Shown piece by piece: positions 23,321 through 31,974 of a stretch of DNA of 37,061 bases. Numbering within the stretch: the stretch's first letter is position 1; every line of letters starts with the position of its first letter. The notes beneath the pieces are model-generated. The model had not been told where the DNA came from, made no database searches, and was given only the letters and a program-made list of their open reading frames with translations. Source of the stretch: Flavobacteriales bacterium (GTDB lineage: Bacteria > Bacteroidota > Bacteroidia > Flavobacteriales_D > Crocinitomicaceae). Made by a program: the position numbers and the translations under genes. The DNA lies in NCBI GenBank assembly GCA_003331365.1, contig QOQC01000010.1:1-37061 (forward strand), in the 5' to 3' direction.

Positions 23321-25678
23321 TTGGAATATATAAAAGCTACCTTTTTGAGAACATTAGTTGACTTTAAGGTATGTGTTTTAATTATTTTTATAGTATTCTT
23401 GAATGTTGATTGCCCCTTTGCCCAAGGAACTATCAAGGGTATTGCGATTTCGGAAGATAGCCCCGCGGAATATGTAAGAATTTCTGTTTACCCTATTTCA
23501 AAGCATGTATTGACAAATTCAAACGGAGAGTTTCAGTTCAATAAGTTGGCATATGGAACCTATACCATTCAAGCTTCATTTATTGGCTTTAAAACAATTT
23601 CTGATACCATAATTATATCAAAGGAAAATTCATTAGTCGACGTGCAAATGGATTTTAAAGAAAAAGTAATGGAGCTAGATGCAGTTGTTGTTACCGGAAC
23701 CAAAACTTATAAAAGGCAAACCAATTCAAATATCATTGTAAATGTTTTGAACAGTGAAAATTTGGAAATGGTGCAAGCATGTAATCTTTCAGAAGGCTTG
23801 AAGTTTCAGCCTGGACTTAGGGTAGAAACGGATTGTCAGACTTGTAATTACACTCAGCTTCGCATGAACGGATTATCAGGAGGTTATTCTCAAATTTTAA
23901 TTAATGGAAGGCCAGTGTTTAGTCCACTTACTGGATTATACGGTATGGAACAGCTTCCTGTAAACATGATTGATCGTATTGAGGTAATTCGAGGTGGCGG
24001 TTCTTCTTTATATGGTTCAAGTGCAATTGGTGGCACAGTGAATGTAATTACGAAGATTCCAAAGAAAAATAATTTTGAATTGAGTTACACTTTTCAGAAT
24101 ATTAATTTCCAAACCAATGACCATATTTTAAGTGGAAACGGAACTTTTTTGTCGAAAGACAGAAAGATGGGTATCTCCTTATTTATAAATAACAGATCCA
24201 GAGGATTTTATGATCATAATGAAGATCAATTCTCCGAAATGCCACTCATTCAAAATACGTCGTTTGGTTTTAAATCATTCTTTTTACCAAAGTATAATCA
24301 TAAAATTGAGCTTAGCTTTAGTAACATTGATGAGTACAGATTTGGTGGAGAAATGAATAGAGATAAACCCGCTCATTTAACAGCCCAATCTGAGGAAAGA
24401 CAGCATCATGTTTGGACTGGAGCTTTGGATTATCAAATTGGATTTAAAAATGAACAAACTTCATTGATTTCTTATGCCGCTTTTCAGTATACCAATAGAG
24501 ATCATTACACCGGTATTTTTCCTGATGATTCTCTGGAAATCCTATCTCATATTGAAAATCCCCCATATGGAATTTCCGATGTCGTAACAGCCAATATGGG
24601 AGTACAATTAAATCATGAATTTTTAAATTTTTTGTCTACAGGAAGTAATGTATTTACTTTTGGTACAGAGCTTTTATGGGATGATGTTTATGATGAAATA
24701 CCGAGCTATCAATATTTAATTGATCAAAACACATCAGATTTAGGTGTATTCATTCAAAGCGATTGGAATCTAATCCAGAGTCTTTCTCTTCTATCGGGTG
24801 TACGAATGGATAGACATAATCTTGTTGAATCAGTGGTTTTTAGTCCGAGGATATCTCTATTGTATAAGTTTAAGAAGAATACCCAATTTAGATTGGGATA
24901 TGGGTCTGGGTTTAGAGCACCACAGGCTTTTGATACAGATCTTCATATTGCATTTGCAGGCGGAGGTGTATCAAGAATTACACTTTCCCCAAATTTATTA
25001 CCAGAGAACTCAAACTCTTACACCGCATCCATAAACTTTGATAAGCCCTATGAACATTTTATTACTGGATTTACTTTAGAGACATTTTATACAAGGCTAA
25101 ATCAGGCATTTTATCTTCAACCCATTGGGGAAGATGAATTTGGTTATCTATTTGAAAAACAGAATGGTCAGGGAGCAACAATTCAAGGAGCTACTTTAGA
25201 ATTCAGGTTGAATTATGACCGAAAAATTCAGTTTGAAGGTGGGTTTACCTTACAAAGTAACCTGTACGATGATCCTGTGGAATATATTGAAGGAGTAAAT
25301 GGGCTGACTCAATTTGTTCGAACACCTAATGATTATGGATTCGCTCTATTACGATTTACACCTAACAAAAAAATTAGGGGAAGTATCAATTATGTGTATA
25401 CAGGAAGGATGTTAGTACCGCATTTTGCTGGTGCGGTTAACCAAGATTTAGATGAAATTATAACGAGTAAAAGATTTTCCGAGCTCAGTGCGAAGGTTGC
25501 TTATACAGTGAAAGTTAAAAAATCAAATATGAATTTAGAATTTTACTTAGGAATAAAAAATATTTTAAATGCCTATCAGGAACAATTTGATATTGGAAAA
25601 AATCGTGATAGTAACTTTATCTATGGGCCTGCTCAACCAAGAACATTTTTTGCAGGCTTAAAATTAATGAGTCTTTAA
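23321..25678 (+). CDS. TonB-dependent outer-membrane receptor
   Basis: 785 residues as given from TTG 23321. A hydrophobic signal segment (about 17-35, ending PFAQ), a CarboxypepD_reg-like domain (about 37-112), a plug (about 125-245) and a 22-strand barrel to the end. The plug carries DCQTCNYTQLRMNG (171-184), with a CxxC pair, and INGRPVFSPLTGLYGMEQ; the region IEVIRGGGSSLYGSSAIGGTVNVIT (220-244) is the classical plug signature. It lacks the SusC-type fused signalling features, so it looks like a cofactor or metal-chelate receptor and not a polysaccharide porin; the ligand is not readable. No in-frame ATG exists before the mature domains, so the start is non-ATG: TTG 23321 or TTG 23345, the latter giving a more standard signal peptide. 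Confidence 0.9.
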   Translation: MEYIKATFLRTLVDFKVCVLIIFIVFLNVDCPFAQGTIKGIAISEDSPAEYVRISVYPISKHVLTNSNGEFQFNKLAYGTYTIQASFIGFKTISDTIIISKENSLVDVQMDFKEKVMELDAVVVTGTKTYKRQTNSNIIVNVLNSENLEMVQACNLSEGLKFQPGLRVETDCQTCNYTQLRMNGLSGGYSQILINGRPVFSPLTGLYGMEQLPVNMIDRIEVIRGGGSSLYGSSAIGGTVNVITKIPKKNNFELSYTFQNINFQTNDHILSGNGTFLSKDRKMGISLFINNRSRGFYDHNEDQFSEMPLIQNTSFGFKSFFLPKYNHKIELSFSNIDEYRFGGEMNRDKPAHLTAQSEERQHHVWTGALDYQIGFKNEQTSLISYAAFQYTNRDHYTGIFPDDSLEILSHIENPPYGISDVVTANMGVQLNHEFLNFLSTGSNVFTFGTELLWDDVYDEIPSYQYLIDQNTSDLGVFIQSDWNLIQSLSLLSGVRMDRHNLVESVVFSPRISLLYKFKKNTQFRLGYGSGFRAPQAFDTDLHIAFAGGGVSRITLSPNLLPENSNSYTASINFDKPYEHFITGFTLETFYTRLNQAFYLQPIGEDEFGYLFEKQNGQGATIQGATLEFRLNYDRKIQFEGGFTLQSNLYDDPVEYIEGVNGLTQFVRTPNDYGFALLRFTPNKKIRGSINYVYTGRMLVPHFAGAVNQDLDEIITSKRFSELSAKVAYTVKVKKSNMNLEFYLGIKNILNAYQEQFDIGKNRDSNFIYGPAQPRTFFAGLKLMSL

Positions 25679-25717
25679 TTTAATTGTTAAAATTGGCTGG
25701 GCCGGTATAATGGAAAT

Positions 25718-25750
25718 TTTTGACTAAAAAGTAATAATTAATAGTCAAAA
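25718..25750. repeat. Inverted repeat upstream of yaaA
   Basis: TTTTGACTA (25718-25726) and TAGTCAAAA (25742-25750) are perfect 9-bp inverted arms 15 nt apart. No T-tract follows, so it is not a typical terminator of the TonB receptor gene. It lies 116 bp before the yaaA ATG, within the longest gene-free stretch (25679-25865). That stretch shows no clean promoter and no other gene that I can see. Confidence 0.4.
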
Positions 25751-25865
25751 TCAGCGAATTACTTATCATGAAATTCATAGTTTTATATTGTTGTTAAATC
25801 TAAAAAAAGCTTGTACTATTAATTGAACAAAATAGATTGAATCAGGTTAATTAAAAAAAACTGAA

Positions 25866-26627
25866 ATGCTTAAAATACTTTTATCTCCGGCCAAGTCTAT
25901 AGATACAAATGCTAAATGTCTTGAACATCCCACGCCTCCAACATTTGAATATGAGGCGGAGCAATTGGTATTGAAATTGAAAAAGAAAACACCAAAAGCT
26001 ATTGCAGAACTCATGTCCATAAGTGATAATCTTGCTCAAATCAATTGGAGTCGATTTCAGAATTGGAATAGGATGGATGCCAATTCGAATAATATACAGC
26101 CAATCTTTTGCTTTACAGGGGAGGTATATCGAGGCTTGGATGCTGGTAGTTTGAATAACGCGGAAATTGAATATGCCCAAAAAGCCATACGGATATTATC
26201 TGGTTTATATGGGTTGTTGAAGCCACTTGATGGGATTTCCCCTTACCGTCTAGAAATGGGAACGAAGCTTCCAGAAGGCTGGAAGGATAAGAATTTGTAT
26301 CAATTTTGGGGCGATAAACTCACGAATTATATAGAATCAGAATTAGCTGAAAACGATACCATAATTAATTTAGCGTCAAAGGAATATTCTAAAGCTGTTC
26401 ATTTAAAGAGGTTTTCTCAGCCGATTATTACACCCATTTTTAAGGATTATAAAAATGGAAAGTTAAAAACAATTATGATGTACGCTAAAAAAGCGAGAGG
26501 CGCTATGGCTAGATACATTGTTCAGAATAAAATTGAGAATTTAGAGGATTTAAAGCAATATAATGTCGATTCATATATGTATGATGAGTCCCTATCGAAT
26601 GAATCCGAATGGGTTTTTACCCGTTAA
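25866..26627 (+). CDS. yaaA: YaaA family peroxide stress protein
   Basis: 253 residues, matching the DUF328/UPF0246 family (E. coli YaaA 258). Recognisable blocks: LLSPAKS at the N-terminus, FTGEVYRGLDA (about 80-90), ILSGLYGLLKPLDGISPYRLEMG (a strongly conserved central block), and MYAKKARGAMARYI near 205-217. E. coli YaaA limits hydrogen-peroxide damage by lowering free intracellular iron and binds DNA; a similar cytosolic role is likely but inferred from the family. ATG at 25866 is the natural start. The 3' end overlaps the convergent DUF2452 gene by 11 nt. Confidence 0.93.
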   Translation: MLKILLSPAKSIDTNAKCLEHPTPPTFEYEAEQLVLKLKKKTPKAIAELMSISDNLAQINWSRFQNWNRMDANSNNIQPIFCFTGEVYRGLDAGSLNNAEIEYAQKAIRILSGLYGLLKPLDGISPYRLEMGTKLPEGWKDKNLYQFWGDKLTNYIESELAENDTIINLASKEYSKAVHLKRFSQPIITPIFKDYKNGKLKTIMMYAKKARGAMARYIVQNKIENLEDLKQYNVDSYMYDESLSNESEWVFTR

Positions 26628-27096
26628 ATTCAACATTATCGTTTTTTTCAATAATTTCCCAGGTATGATCTGCAAGGAGTTTGACACTTGCAACAAATTC
26701 AAATTCCGTTTTACTTTTACCCCATTGTCTAGGGCCAATTAACGATAATAAATAAGAACCTTTTTTTCGTTTATATAAATGATATGTATGGTTAATAAAG
26801 GGTTCAAAACGGGCTTCAGCTTTATAAATAAACTCTGATATTTTTTTTCGTTCATTTAACTTTTGCGCCTGGCTCGCAAGCAATTTCATTTGCTCGTAAA
26901 TTTGGCCAAGTTGCATATCCGTTTGATGGTCCATAGCTTTTAAAGCTCGACTTTTTAGTTTTCCTTCGTCATCAGGTTTGATTAAAGCACTTCCACTATG
27001 ATGACCATATTCAAGGTTATGCGGGTTTTCCGTAATCTTGTCCGAATCAATAGGATTTTCAAATGGCACCTCTTCTATTTTTTTCTTTTTTTTCAT
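26617..27096 (-). CDS. DUF2452 family protein
   Basis: 159 residues, cytosolic, with a highly basic beginning (MKKKKKIEE). The core contains NPHNLEYGHHSGSALIKPDDEGKLKSRAL (about residues 25-52), a helical region with heptad character (QLGQIYEQMKLLASQAQKLNERKKIS) and a late block with YHLYKRKKGSYLLSLIGPRQWG; these fit DUF2452, a family of unknown function found in Bacteroidota and other bacteria. It starts 2 nt after the stop of the FAD oxidoreductase and is presumably translated from the same mRNA. Its 3' end overlaps yaaA by 11 nt on the opposite strand. Confidence 0.85.
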   Translation of the reverse strand: MKKKKKIEEVPFENPIDSDKITENPHNLEYGHHSGSALIKPDDEGKLKSRALKAMDHQTDMQLGQIYEQMKLLASQAQKLNERKKISEFIYKAEARFEPFINHTYHLYKRKKGSYLLSLIGPRQWGKSKTEFEFVASVKLLADHTWEIIEKNDNVEFNG

Positions 27097-27098
27097 TT

Positions 27099-28226
27099 TT
27101 AAAATAAATCTGCAAGCTTTTTACCTACTTGTGCACCAATAGCAACACCCATTCCTCCCATACGAACACCTATTGCCGTATTATTGTTTATTTTTTTGAT
27201 AATCGGACTTTTGCTATTACCAACGCCCATAATGCCTGACCAAGAGTCTTGAATTTTATATGAGTATTTGGGTAATATTACATTTTTTAAGAGCTCTTTT
27301 AGTTTTAGTTGTATTTGTTCGCTTGAACCAAATTCTTCTGTTGTTTCACCTTTGAAATCTAAATTTCTTCCTCCTCCTAAAAGGACTCTATTTCCGACAT
27401 TACGAAAATAATAGTATCCTTTTTCATAATGGAATGTGCCCTTTATTTTCAAGTCAGGAATTTCGTCAGTAATTATTACTTGAGCTCGAGCCGGAAAAAT
27501 GTCATCCGTAATCCATTTTTTTGCAAAACCATTTGTAGCAATAATTGTATTTTTTGCCTTGATTTCACCAAATTGAGTTTCAATTACATTTTCTTGAGCT
27601 GAGTGTTCCAATTTTTCAGCGTTCATCCCAAATAAAATATTGACATCGTTAAGGATGGCTTTTTTGTACAATTCCTGTATCATCTTTCCTGTATGAATAG
27701 CGCCTTCTAGTTTGTTGCAATATGAGGTCTCTATACCTTGAAATCCAAATTTTGATGATATGAGTTTATCCTCATGGTATATTTCTTTAACACCTGTTAT
27801 CTCATATGCTTTGCCGTTAATGTATTCAATAAAATCTTCTGTAATATCATTATTCTTTTTGGAGGAAATAATATCCCAAGACTTACATTCTTGATATGCG
27901 ATTTTATCTTTTTGGACGAGTTCAAATAATGTATTTAACCCCATATACCTATTCGAAAAAGTATCCCAAACTGTTAAATCATTCATGTTTTGAAGGTCAT
28001 CAAAAAGTTCTGTTGGGCTTCCAAAACAGGTAAAACCAGCATTTTTAGTACTTGCTCCCGTGGGCAAATAACCTCGATCAATGACCAAAACTTTATATTG
28101 TTTATTCTTCCTTTTAAGGAAAATTGCCGTAGAAAGTCCAACAATTCCAGATCCTATTATGAGAAAATCAATGTTTTCAAGATAGGTCGATTTTTCCCAG
28201 TAACTTAGATTATCAATTCGAAGCAT
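27099..28226 (-). CDS. FAD-dependent oxidoreductase, DAO family
   Basis: 375 residues of the D-amino-acid oxidase/glycine-oxidase fold. The dinucleotide loop IIGSGIVGLSTA (23-34) binds FAD ADP; VIDRG (48-52) ends strand beta-2; STKNAGFTCFGSP (59-71) is the segment that in this family covers the isoalloxazine ring. The C-terminal GVRMGGMGVAIGAQVGKKLADLF is the second FAD-contact strand plus helix. No signal peptide. It probably oxidises a small amine or amino acid with oxygen or a quinone acceptor; the substrate cannot be chosen from the sequence. Upstream is a divergent region with nested inverted repeats, and DUF2452 follows by 2 nt. Confidence 0.88.
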   Translation of the reverse strand: MLRIDNLSYWEKSTYLENIDFLIIGSGIVGLSTAIFLKRKNKQYKVLVIDRGYLPTGASTKNAGFTCFGSPTELFDDLQNMNDLTVWDTFSNRYMGLNTLFELVQKDKIAYQECKSWDIISSKKNNDITEDFIEYINGKAYEITGVKEIYHEDKLISSKFGFQGIETSYCNKLEGAIHTGKMIQELYKKAILNDVNILFGMNAEKLEHSAQENVIETQFGEIKAKNTIIATNGFAKKWITDDIFPARAQVIITDEIPDLKIKGTFHYEKGYYYFRNVGNRVLLGGGRNLDFKGETTEEFGSSEQIQLKLKELLKNVILPKYSYKIQDSWSGIMGVGNSKSPIIKKINNNTAIGVRMGGMGVAIGAQVGKKLADLF

Positions 28227-28254
28227 TATTTTTATTCGTCTTTTTTCCGCATTT

Positions 28255-28303
28255 TTGTATATGCAACAAATTTAGTTTTTTGCGTTGCAATTATTATATA
28301 CAA
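28255..28303. promoter_or_regulatory. Nested inverted repeats in a divergent promoter region
   Basis: Outer arms TTGTATAT (28255-28262) and ATATACAA (28296-28303), and inner arms TGCAAC (28262-28267) and GTTGCA (28284-28289). They enclose TAAATTTG on the minus strand (28274-28267), a candidate -7 element for the FAD oxidoreductase gene. On the plus strand TTG (28285-28287), 19 bp and TAGCTTTC (28307-28314) approximate a promoter for the next gene. The repeats cover most of the 89-bp divergent spacer, so a shared regulator is plausible. Confidence 0.4.
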
Positions 28304-28315
28304 AGATAGCTTTCT

Positions 28316-30835
28316 ATGATTCGGTTTTTGTTTCTCGTGTTATTCATGTGCTCTTTTGTGATTTCAGCTCAGAAAAAACTTGAAATTTCTTTAGAAGGTT
28401 TTGTTAATAATTTTTCATCTAAAGAAAAGTTAAACGGAGCTAGTTTATATTTATTTCAAGATGGCAGAATGGTGTCAAAGTCATTATCTGATGTGAATGG
28501 GAATTATTTTATTAGTGGTGATATTACTACTAAAATGCCCTTCGACATGATGATTTCAAAACCTGGTTTTATAACCAAAAAGGTTTTACTAGACTTTAAA
28601 GAGCTAAAAGTTCAAAATCCAAATGGAATTCTTCAAGCCATGGAAGAGCTGGTGATAGAGCTTTTTGAAATTAAGGATGGAGTGGATTTGGGCTTTATCA
28701 AAAATAATTATGCCGAAAAATTTCATTGGGATGCATCAAGGAATATTGCAGTTCCTGAGGAGAAATTTAAAAAAGACATCGAGGAACAAGTGCTACAGGC
28801 ATACAATAAAATGTCCGATTTAAATAAGTCCGAGACTTTTAAGAAAAAGGTAAATCTGGCTTTAAAGGAAAACAAATACCAAGAGGCCATAGTTTATGTA
28901 GATTCCGCACTATTTTACAACAAAAACAATCCAGATTTATTAAATACTAAAGCTAAAATTGAGGCTTCGATTGAAAAGCAGGCCAAGGATGTCGAAAAAC
29001 GCAAAGAATTTGAAAGTCTTAAAAAGCAAGGGGATATGGCTTATGCCTCGAAAGACTATGAGACGGCAGAAAATTTTTTTACAGATGCTTTGAAAATAAT
29101 GAGCGACAATCAAATAAAATTCAAGCTTACCAAAATTGAAGAGTACAAAAGCACAATATCTAAACTAGAATCTAATAAGGAAAAACTTAAGTCTTTAAGG
29201 TCATCATCAGACTCCTTAATTGCATTAGCTGAATATGATGCAGCCGTAATAAAACTTCGGGAGATTCAATATTTAGACCCGAATCAAAGAATGAAAATTC
29301 AATCAGAAATAAAGACGATAGAAAAACAAAAGAAGAATTCAAATTATGAAGATAGAATTCAAAAATATTTAAATACGGCTAAAAGGTTAGAAAACTCAAA
29401 AGACTCCCTTGATGCTAGTTTACAGCTTTATGAAAGAGCTGAAAAAATTATTAATAATCTTTCAGATCAAAAGCTCATTGATAAGTATAAAGTGCAAGTT
29501 AGAGACGGTATTGAGGGGATATCACAAAAGAAGCTTCAGGAGAGAGAGGCTTTCAATCAGCAGCTAGAAAAAGCAAATAGTAATTTTTTAAATGGACCTG
29601 ATTTTTATGATAAGGCTCTAAAAATTCTTGAATCAGATTTAATGAAGCCATATAAAAATGATCGAGAGGTCTTAAAGCTCAAGAATCGAATTACGAGTAT
29701 GGATGAATTCTATAAATTAAAAAATGATGCATTTTCTAAGTATAAGAACAACAGAAAAGATGCTGTTTTGGATTTGAAAAAAGCGCTAAAAATTGGTAAT
29801 GACAATTATAGAGTTACACCAAGAACAGATTTAATCGAAATTCGTGACTCACTCAATAATTGGACTGGAGGATCCAATGCCTTATCTTCTGCGAATAATT
29901 CTATTTCTAGAGATCCAAAATCATCAGGAAGTATTGTTAGATCTCCCGGTTCACTGCACAGTGGCTCAGATTTAGATGCCTACAATGATTTGACACTTAC
30001 GATGAAAAGGAAAGAAAATGATCCTCTAGAAGATTTACAACGAATTAAAAATGAAATTGACTATGAAATTTACTTTAACAATACTGTTAATGCGGTGCGA
30101 AATGAAAAGTCATCGAGTGAATTAAAGTCATATCAAGACGAACTTGAATTAAAAGAAAGAGAGGTTGCAATTCAAAAGCTAGAGCTGCAAAAGAAACAAG
30201 ACGAGGAAAGGCAAAGTCTAGAGTCGGCTATTAAGGATCGAAATGAATTTGCGTTATATCAGCAAGAGGCATCAGCAGAACAAATAAGAAAATGGAATGA
30301 TGAGAAGGATTATTTGATAGAACTTGAGCTACTCAATCAGGCAAGAAGAAATCAGGTTTTTGAGGAAAAGAATAGGCTTCACGAAAGCGAACGATTACTT
30401 ATTGCTCAGGAAAACACGAAGGATAATGAGCGAAGGCTTTATGCCAGCCAAGATTATTTGATGAAGATAGATTATGAAAGATTTATTAAGGATTCACTAG
30501 CTAAATTGGGAGGTGAAGATAGGGCTATTGAAATTGAAAAATTAAAAATGTCTAAACCAGATTATCCATCTCAACCGAATTTTTTAAAAGATGAAGATGG
30601 GATTTTATTTCCACCAAATGCTGTAACTGAGCGTGTCTTTAAAAGCACAAACTCGAAGGGTTTTGTAACATCAGTTATTGTTCAGCGTGTTGTGGTAGAC
30701 CCCAATGGATATGGTGTAGTTTATGAAAAAACAACAAATGAAAATGGTTCCACTTACTTTTCAAGAAATGGTGCCTCAATAACTGAATACGTTTGGTTTA
30801 ATGAATCCATGGGACAAAATGTTATTGAAAAATAG
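28316..30835 (+). CDS. Exported TPR/coiled-coil protein with a carboxypeptidase-regulatory-like domain
   Basis: 839 residues. Signal peptide 1-18 (ending VISA). A beta-sandwich of the carboxypeptidase-regulatory-like type spans about 20-105 (NGASLYLFQDGRMV, SDVNGNYFISG). Residues about 160-270 have TPR-like helices (KYQEAIVYVDSALFYNKNNPDLL; DYETAENFFTDALKI). A long charged helical region runs to about 505, then a Gly/Ser-rich linker (about 507-550), a second coiled coil (about 560-745, rich in E, K, Q and R), and a compact C-terminal domain (about 765-839: ERVFKSTNSKGFVTSVIVQRVVVD, SITEYVWF). It has no OmpA or T9SS sorting domain, so it is probably periplasmic or bound to the outer membrane. 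No named family recognised. The apbE gene overlaps its end by 17 nt. Confidence 0.8.
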   Translation: MIRFLFLVLFMCSFVISAQKKLEISLEGFVNNFSSKEKLNGASLYLFQDGRMVSKSLSDVNGNYFISGDITTKMPFDMMISKPGFITKKVLLDFKELKVQNPNGILQAMEELVIELFEIKDGVDLGFIKNNYAEKFHWDASRNIAVPEEKFKKDIEEQVLQAYNKMSDLNKSETFKKKVNLALKENKYQEAIVYVDSALFYNKNNPDLLNTKAKIEASIEKQAKDVEKRKEFESLKKQGDMAYASKDYETAENFFTDALKIMSDNQIKFKLTKIEEYKSTISKLESNKEKLKSLRSSSDSLIALAEYDAAVIKLREIQYLDPNQRMKIQSEIKTIEKQKKNSNYEDRIQKYLNTAKRLENSKDSLDASLQLYERAEKIINNLSDQKLIDKYKVQVRDGIEGISQKKLQEREAFNQQLEKANSNFLNGPDFYDKALKILESDLMKPYKNDREVLKLKNRITSMDEFYKLKNDAFSKYKNNRKDAVLDLKKALKIGNDNYRVTPRTDLIEIRDSLNNWTGGSNALSSANNSISRDPKSSGSIVRSPGSLHSGSDLDAYNDLTLTMKRKENDPLEDLQRIKNEIDYEIYFNNTVNAVRNEKSSSELKSYQDELELKEREVAIQKLELQKKQDEERQSLESAIKDRNEFALYQQEASAEQIRKWNDEKDYLIELELLNQARRNQVFEEKNRLHESERLLIAQENTKDNERRLYASQDYLMKIDYERFIKDSLAKLGGEDRAIEIEKLKMSKPDYPSQPNFLKDEDGILFPPNAVTERVFKSTNSKGFVTSVIVQRVVVDPNGYGVVYEKTTNENGSTYFSRNGASITEYVWFNESMGQNVIEK

Positions 30836-31883
30836 ATTCTCCCCAATCATTGTTTTATTAATCCTTTCCATTCTATATTCATGTTCCAATGTAGATTCTA
30901 AAGAAAGGTCAATAAGTTTATATAAATTATCTGGAGAAAGCCAAGGAACAACTTATCTCATTCAAGTATACGATGATCAGATAAATTTTGAAGCCAAACA
31001 GATTGATTCTCTACTTGAGGCCTTCGATCAACAATTGTCGACCTACGAACCTTCTTCTTTGATATCAAGATTTAATCAAAAGGACTTCACAGATACGGTG
31101 TTGCCCTTGAATTCTCTTTTTTTCTCCATGTTAGACATGAGCGATTATATGTTTCAAGTAAGTAATGGCATATTTGACCCTTCAATTAAACCCATTATGG
31201 ACTTATGGGATTTTGATGGTGATAGTAATGATATCCCAACAAAAGAGTCTATAGACTCTGCCTTGCAGTTTGTGAGCTTTGAGAATGGACTTCATTTTAA
31301 AATATCTCCTCGCTTACCAGATTCAAGTGCTGTAATTGTAAAGAAGAAGCCTGAATTTCAATTGGACTTTAATGCCATAGCTCAGGGATATGCGGTAGAT
31401 CTATTATTGGATTTCATCAATTCAAAAGGACATCAAAATGTATATGTAGAATTGGGAGGAGAGATTGCTGTTTCCGGCGTTAAGTTTAATCAAGAGAAAT
31501 GGCGTATAGGCGTTGAATCACCCATCGATAATAATCAATCTGCGGATAGAGTCATACAGAAGGTATTCGCTATAAAAGACAAACGTATTGCAACAAGTGG
31601 GAATTATCGAAAGTTTTTTGAGGCTAATGGTAAGAAGTATGCCCATACCATCAATCCATTTACAGGTTATCAAAATAATCATAACCTACTTTCGGCAACG
31701 GTTTTTTCGGATTACTGTTGGAAATCTGATGCATACGCTACATTTTTCATGTTGATTGGAGTCGATTCTACTAAGGCTTTCCTGAAGGAAAATCCACAAC
31801 GGGATCTAGAAGTTTTCTTGATTTATGATGAAAACAACACCTTTAAGACCTATACGTCTGAAGGATTAATTTTGGCTCAATAG
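30819..31883 (+). CDS. apbE: FAD:protein FMN transferase (ApbE), lipoprotein
   Basis: ApbE covalently attaches FMN from FAD to threonine or serine of exported flavoproteins such as Na+-NQR or Rnf subunits. The 354-residue protein from ATG 30819 starts with a lipoprotein signal (lipobox ILYSC), so it is periplasmic and membrane-anchored; an ATG at 30801 would add a polar stretch before it. Family motifs: GTTYLIQVY, DFNAIAQGYAVDLL, VELGGEIAVSG, ATSGNYRKFFE, YAHTINPFTGYQ and KSDAYATFFML, the last containing the Mg-binding Asp. No NQR or RNF operon is in the window, so its client is elsewhere. It overlaps the preceding gene by 17 nt and is probably cotranscribed with it. Confidence 0.93.
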   Translation: MLLKNRFSPIIVLLILSILYSCSNVDSKERSISLYKLSGESQGTTYLIQVYDDQINFEAKQIDSLLEAFDQQLSTYEPSSLISRFNQKDFTDTVLPLNSLFFSMLDMSDYMFQVSNGIFDPSIKPIMDLWDFDGDSNDIPTKESIDSALQFVSFENGLHFKISPRLPDSSAVIVKKKPEFQLDFNAIAQGYAVDLLLDFINSKGHQNVYVELGGEIAVSGVKFNQEKWRIGVESPIDNNQSADRVIQKVFAIKDKRIATSGNYRKFFEANGKKYAHTINPFTGYQNNHNLLSATVFSDYCWKSDAYATFFMLIGVDSTKAFLKENPQRDLEVFLIYDENNTFKTYTSEGLILAQ

Positions 31884-31951
31884 TAAAGCAATTCATATCT
31901 GGGTGTCAGTAACTCCTAAATGACGCCATTAAATCATTTAGAATAGCTTAT

Positions 31952-31968
31952 ATCTTTAACTTAAAGAT
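31952..31968. repeat. Short inverted repeat before mpl
   Basis: ATCTTTA (31952-31958) and TAAAGAT (31962-31968) form a perfect 7-bp stem with a 3-nt loop, ending 6 nt before the mpl ATG. A second hairpin, GGTGTCA/TGACGCC (31903-31909 and 31921-31927, one G-T pair), lies upstream after apbE but lacks a T-tract. Confidence 0.35.
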
Positions 31969-31974
31969 AAATTA

